From NCBI GenBank assembly GCA_011524785.1, contig WTJQ01000524.1, positions 1-5,506 on the forward strand: a stretch of DNA of 5,506 nucleotides. Reading direction: 5' to 3'. This document shows positions 5,182 through 5,506 of the stretch, one piece after another; the first letter of the stretch is position 1, and each line of letters begins with the position of its first letter. The notes beneath the pieces are model-generated. The model did not search any database. It was not told the origin of the DNA and worked only from the letters and a program-made list of their open reading frames with translations. Made by a program: the position numbers and the translations under genes. The stretch is from Planctomycetota bacterium. GTDB lineage: Bacteria; Planctomycetota; UBA1135; GCA-002686595.

Positions 5182-5506
5182 TCAGAGGCTGTCGCCGACC
5201 TTCCTCTTCTTCTTCGGCGCCTCGTCCTTCTGCGAGGCCTTCTCCTTCTTGGCCGGGGCCTTGCTCTTGCGGCTGGCCGGCTTCTCCTTGGCCTTGCTCT
5301 TCGACTTGGACTTCTTGTCGGACTTCTCCTCGGTGGCCGAGGACTTCTTGAGGGGCGCGTCGAACTGCTTCTGGAGCTCCTCCAGCTTGGCCTTGCCGTC
5401 CTCCGCGGAGATCTTGCCAGCCTTGATGGCGGCCTCGATCTTGCGGGCCTGCTCCTCGAAGCGCCGACGGGCCTCCTCGACCTTCCCCTTCCGACCCGGG
5501 GCGGCA
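5182..5506 (-). CDS. Lysine-rich coiled-coil protein, C-terminal part (5' end outside window)
   Basis: On the - strand the frame is open from the right edge to a TGA at 5184-5182, giving 107 residues with no start in the window. Residues about 9-48 are charged and probably helical or coiled coil: VEEARRRFEEQARKIEAAI, then KAGKISAEDGKAKLEELQKQF. The unit 'IxAAxKAGKISxEDxxxKLExL' recalls SHOCT-like segments and repeated 'AGKI(S/T)xEE' units in planctomycete proteins; only one copy is visible. Residues about 52-107 are low complexity, rich in Lys, Ser, Ala and Glu (KSKSKSKAKEK, KAPAKKEKA), ending PKKKRKVGDSL. Unlike the DUF1801 tail this region also carries many Glu and Asp, so it is less purely basic. 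Support for a real gene: the same frame is open throughout, codon third positions are nearly all G or C, and it ends just before a strong hairpin. Function is unknown; nucleic-acid binding or a secreted or periplasmic charged protein are both possible without the N-terminus. Confidence 0.75.
   Translation of the reverse strand, partial: AAPGRKGKVEEARRRFEEQARKIEAAIKAGKISAEDGKAKLEELQKQFDAPLKKSSATEEKSDKKSKSKSKAKEKPASRKSKAPAKKEKASQKDEAPKKKRKVGDSL

Overview
The window is about 5.5 kb of very GC-rich bacterial DNA, most likely from a planctomycete. This assignment is inferred from gene content: a DUF1552 protein, a secreted DUF1080 (3-keto-disaccharide hydrolase family) protein, and a secreted protein with two CHRD domains followed by a C-terminal 'WNFQAWFRD' domain that I associate with marine planctomycetes. 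There is no rRNA or other phylogenetic marker, so the assignment is tentative.

Layout, left to right: (1) the C-terminal part of a DUF1552 protein, + strand, entering from the left edge; (2) an endonuclease VIII (Nei) DNA glycosylase, - strand, convergent with DUF1552 and only 19 bp from it; (3) a secreted double-CHRD protein, + strand, divergent from nei, starting at GTG; (4) a secreted DUF1080 protein, + strand, 71 bp downstream; (5) a DUF1801 protein with a long Lys/Ala/Arg-rich histone H1-like tail, - strand, convergent with DUF1080; (6) a DUF1569/DinB-like protein, + strand, divergent from DUF1801 across about 70 bp; (7) the C-terminal part of a lysine-rich, probably coiled-coil protein, - strand, running off the right edge and separated from (6) by a perfect 17-bp inverted repeat. 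No gene-free stretch exceeds about 110 bases. I see no tRNA, rRNA, CRISPR array, insertion sequence or attachment site.

The genes do not form one pathway. They look like ordinary chromosomal genes in small, mostly singly transcribed units: two secreted proteins, one DNA repair enzyme, two small cytoplasmic proteins of poorly known function, and two proteins with very basic low-complexity C-termini that could bind nucleic acid.

The most notable feature is regulatory. Four of the five gene starts in the window lack a convincing Shine-Dalgarno sequence at normal spacing. Instead each has a TA-containing, -10-like hexamer ending 6 or 7 bases before the start codon, which is the arrangement expected for leaderless transcripts. 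The other points worth checking are the DUF1801/histone-like-tail fusion and a C-terminal PKKKRKV string in the last protein, identical to the SV40 T-antigen nuclear localisation signal and probably coincidental. I found no convincing multi-gene novel system.
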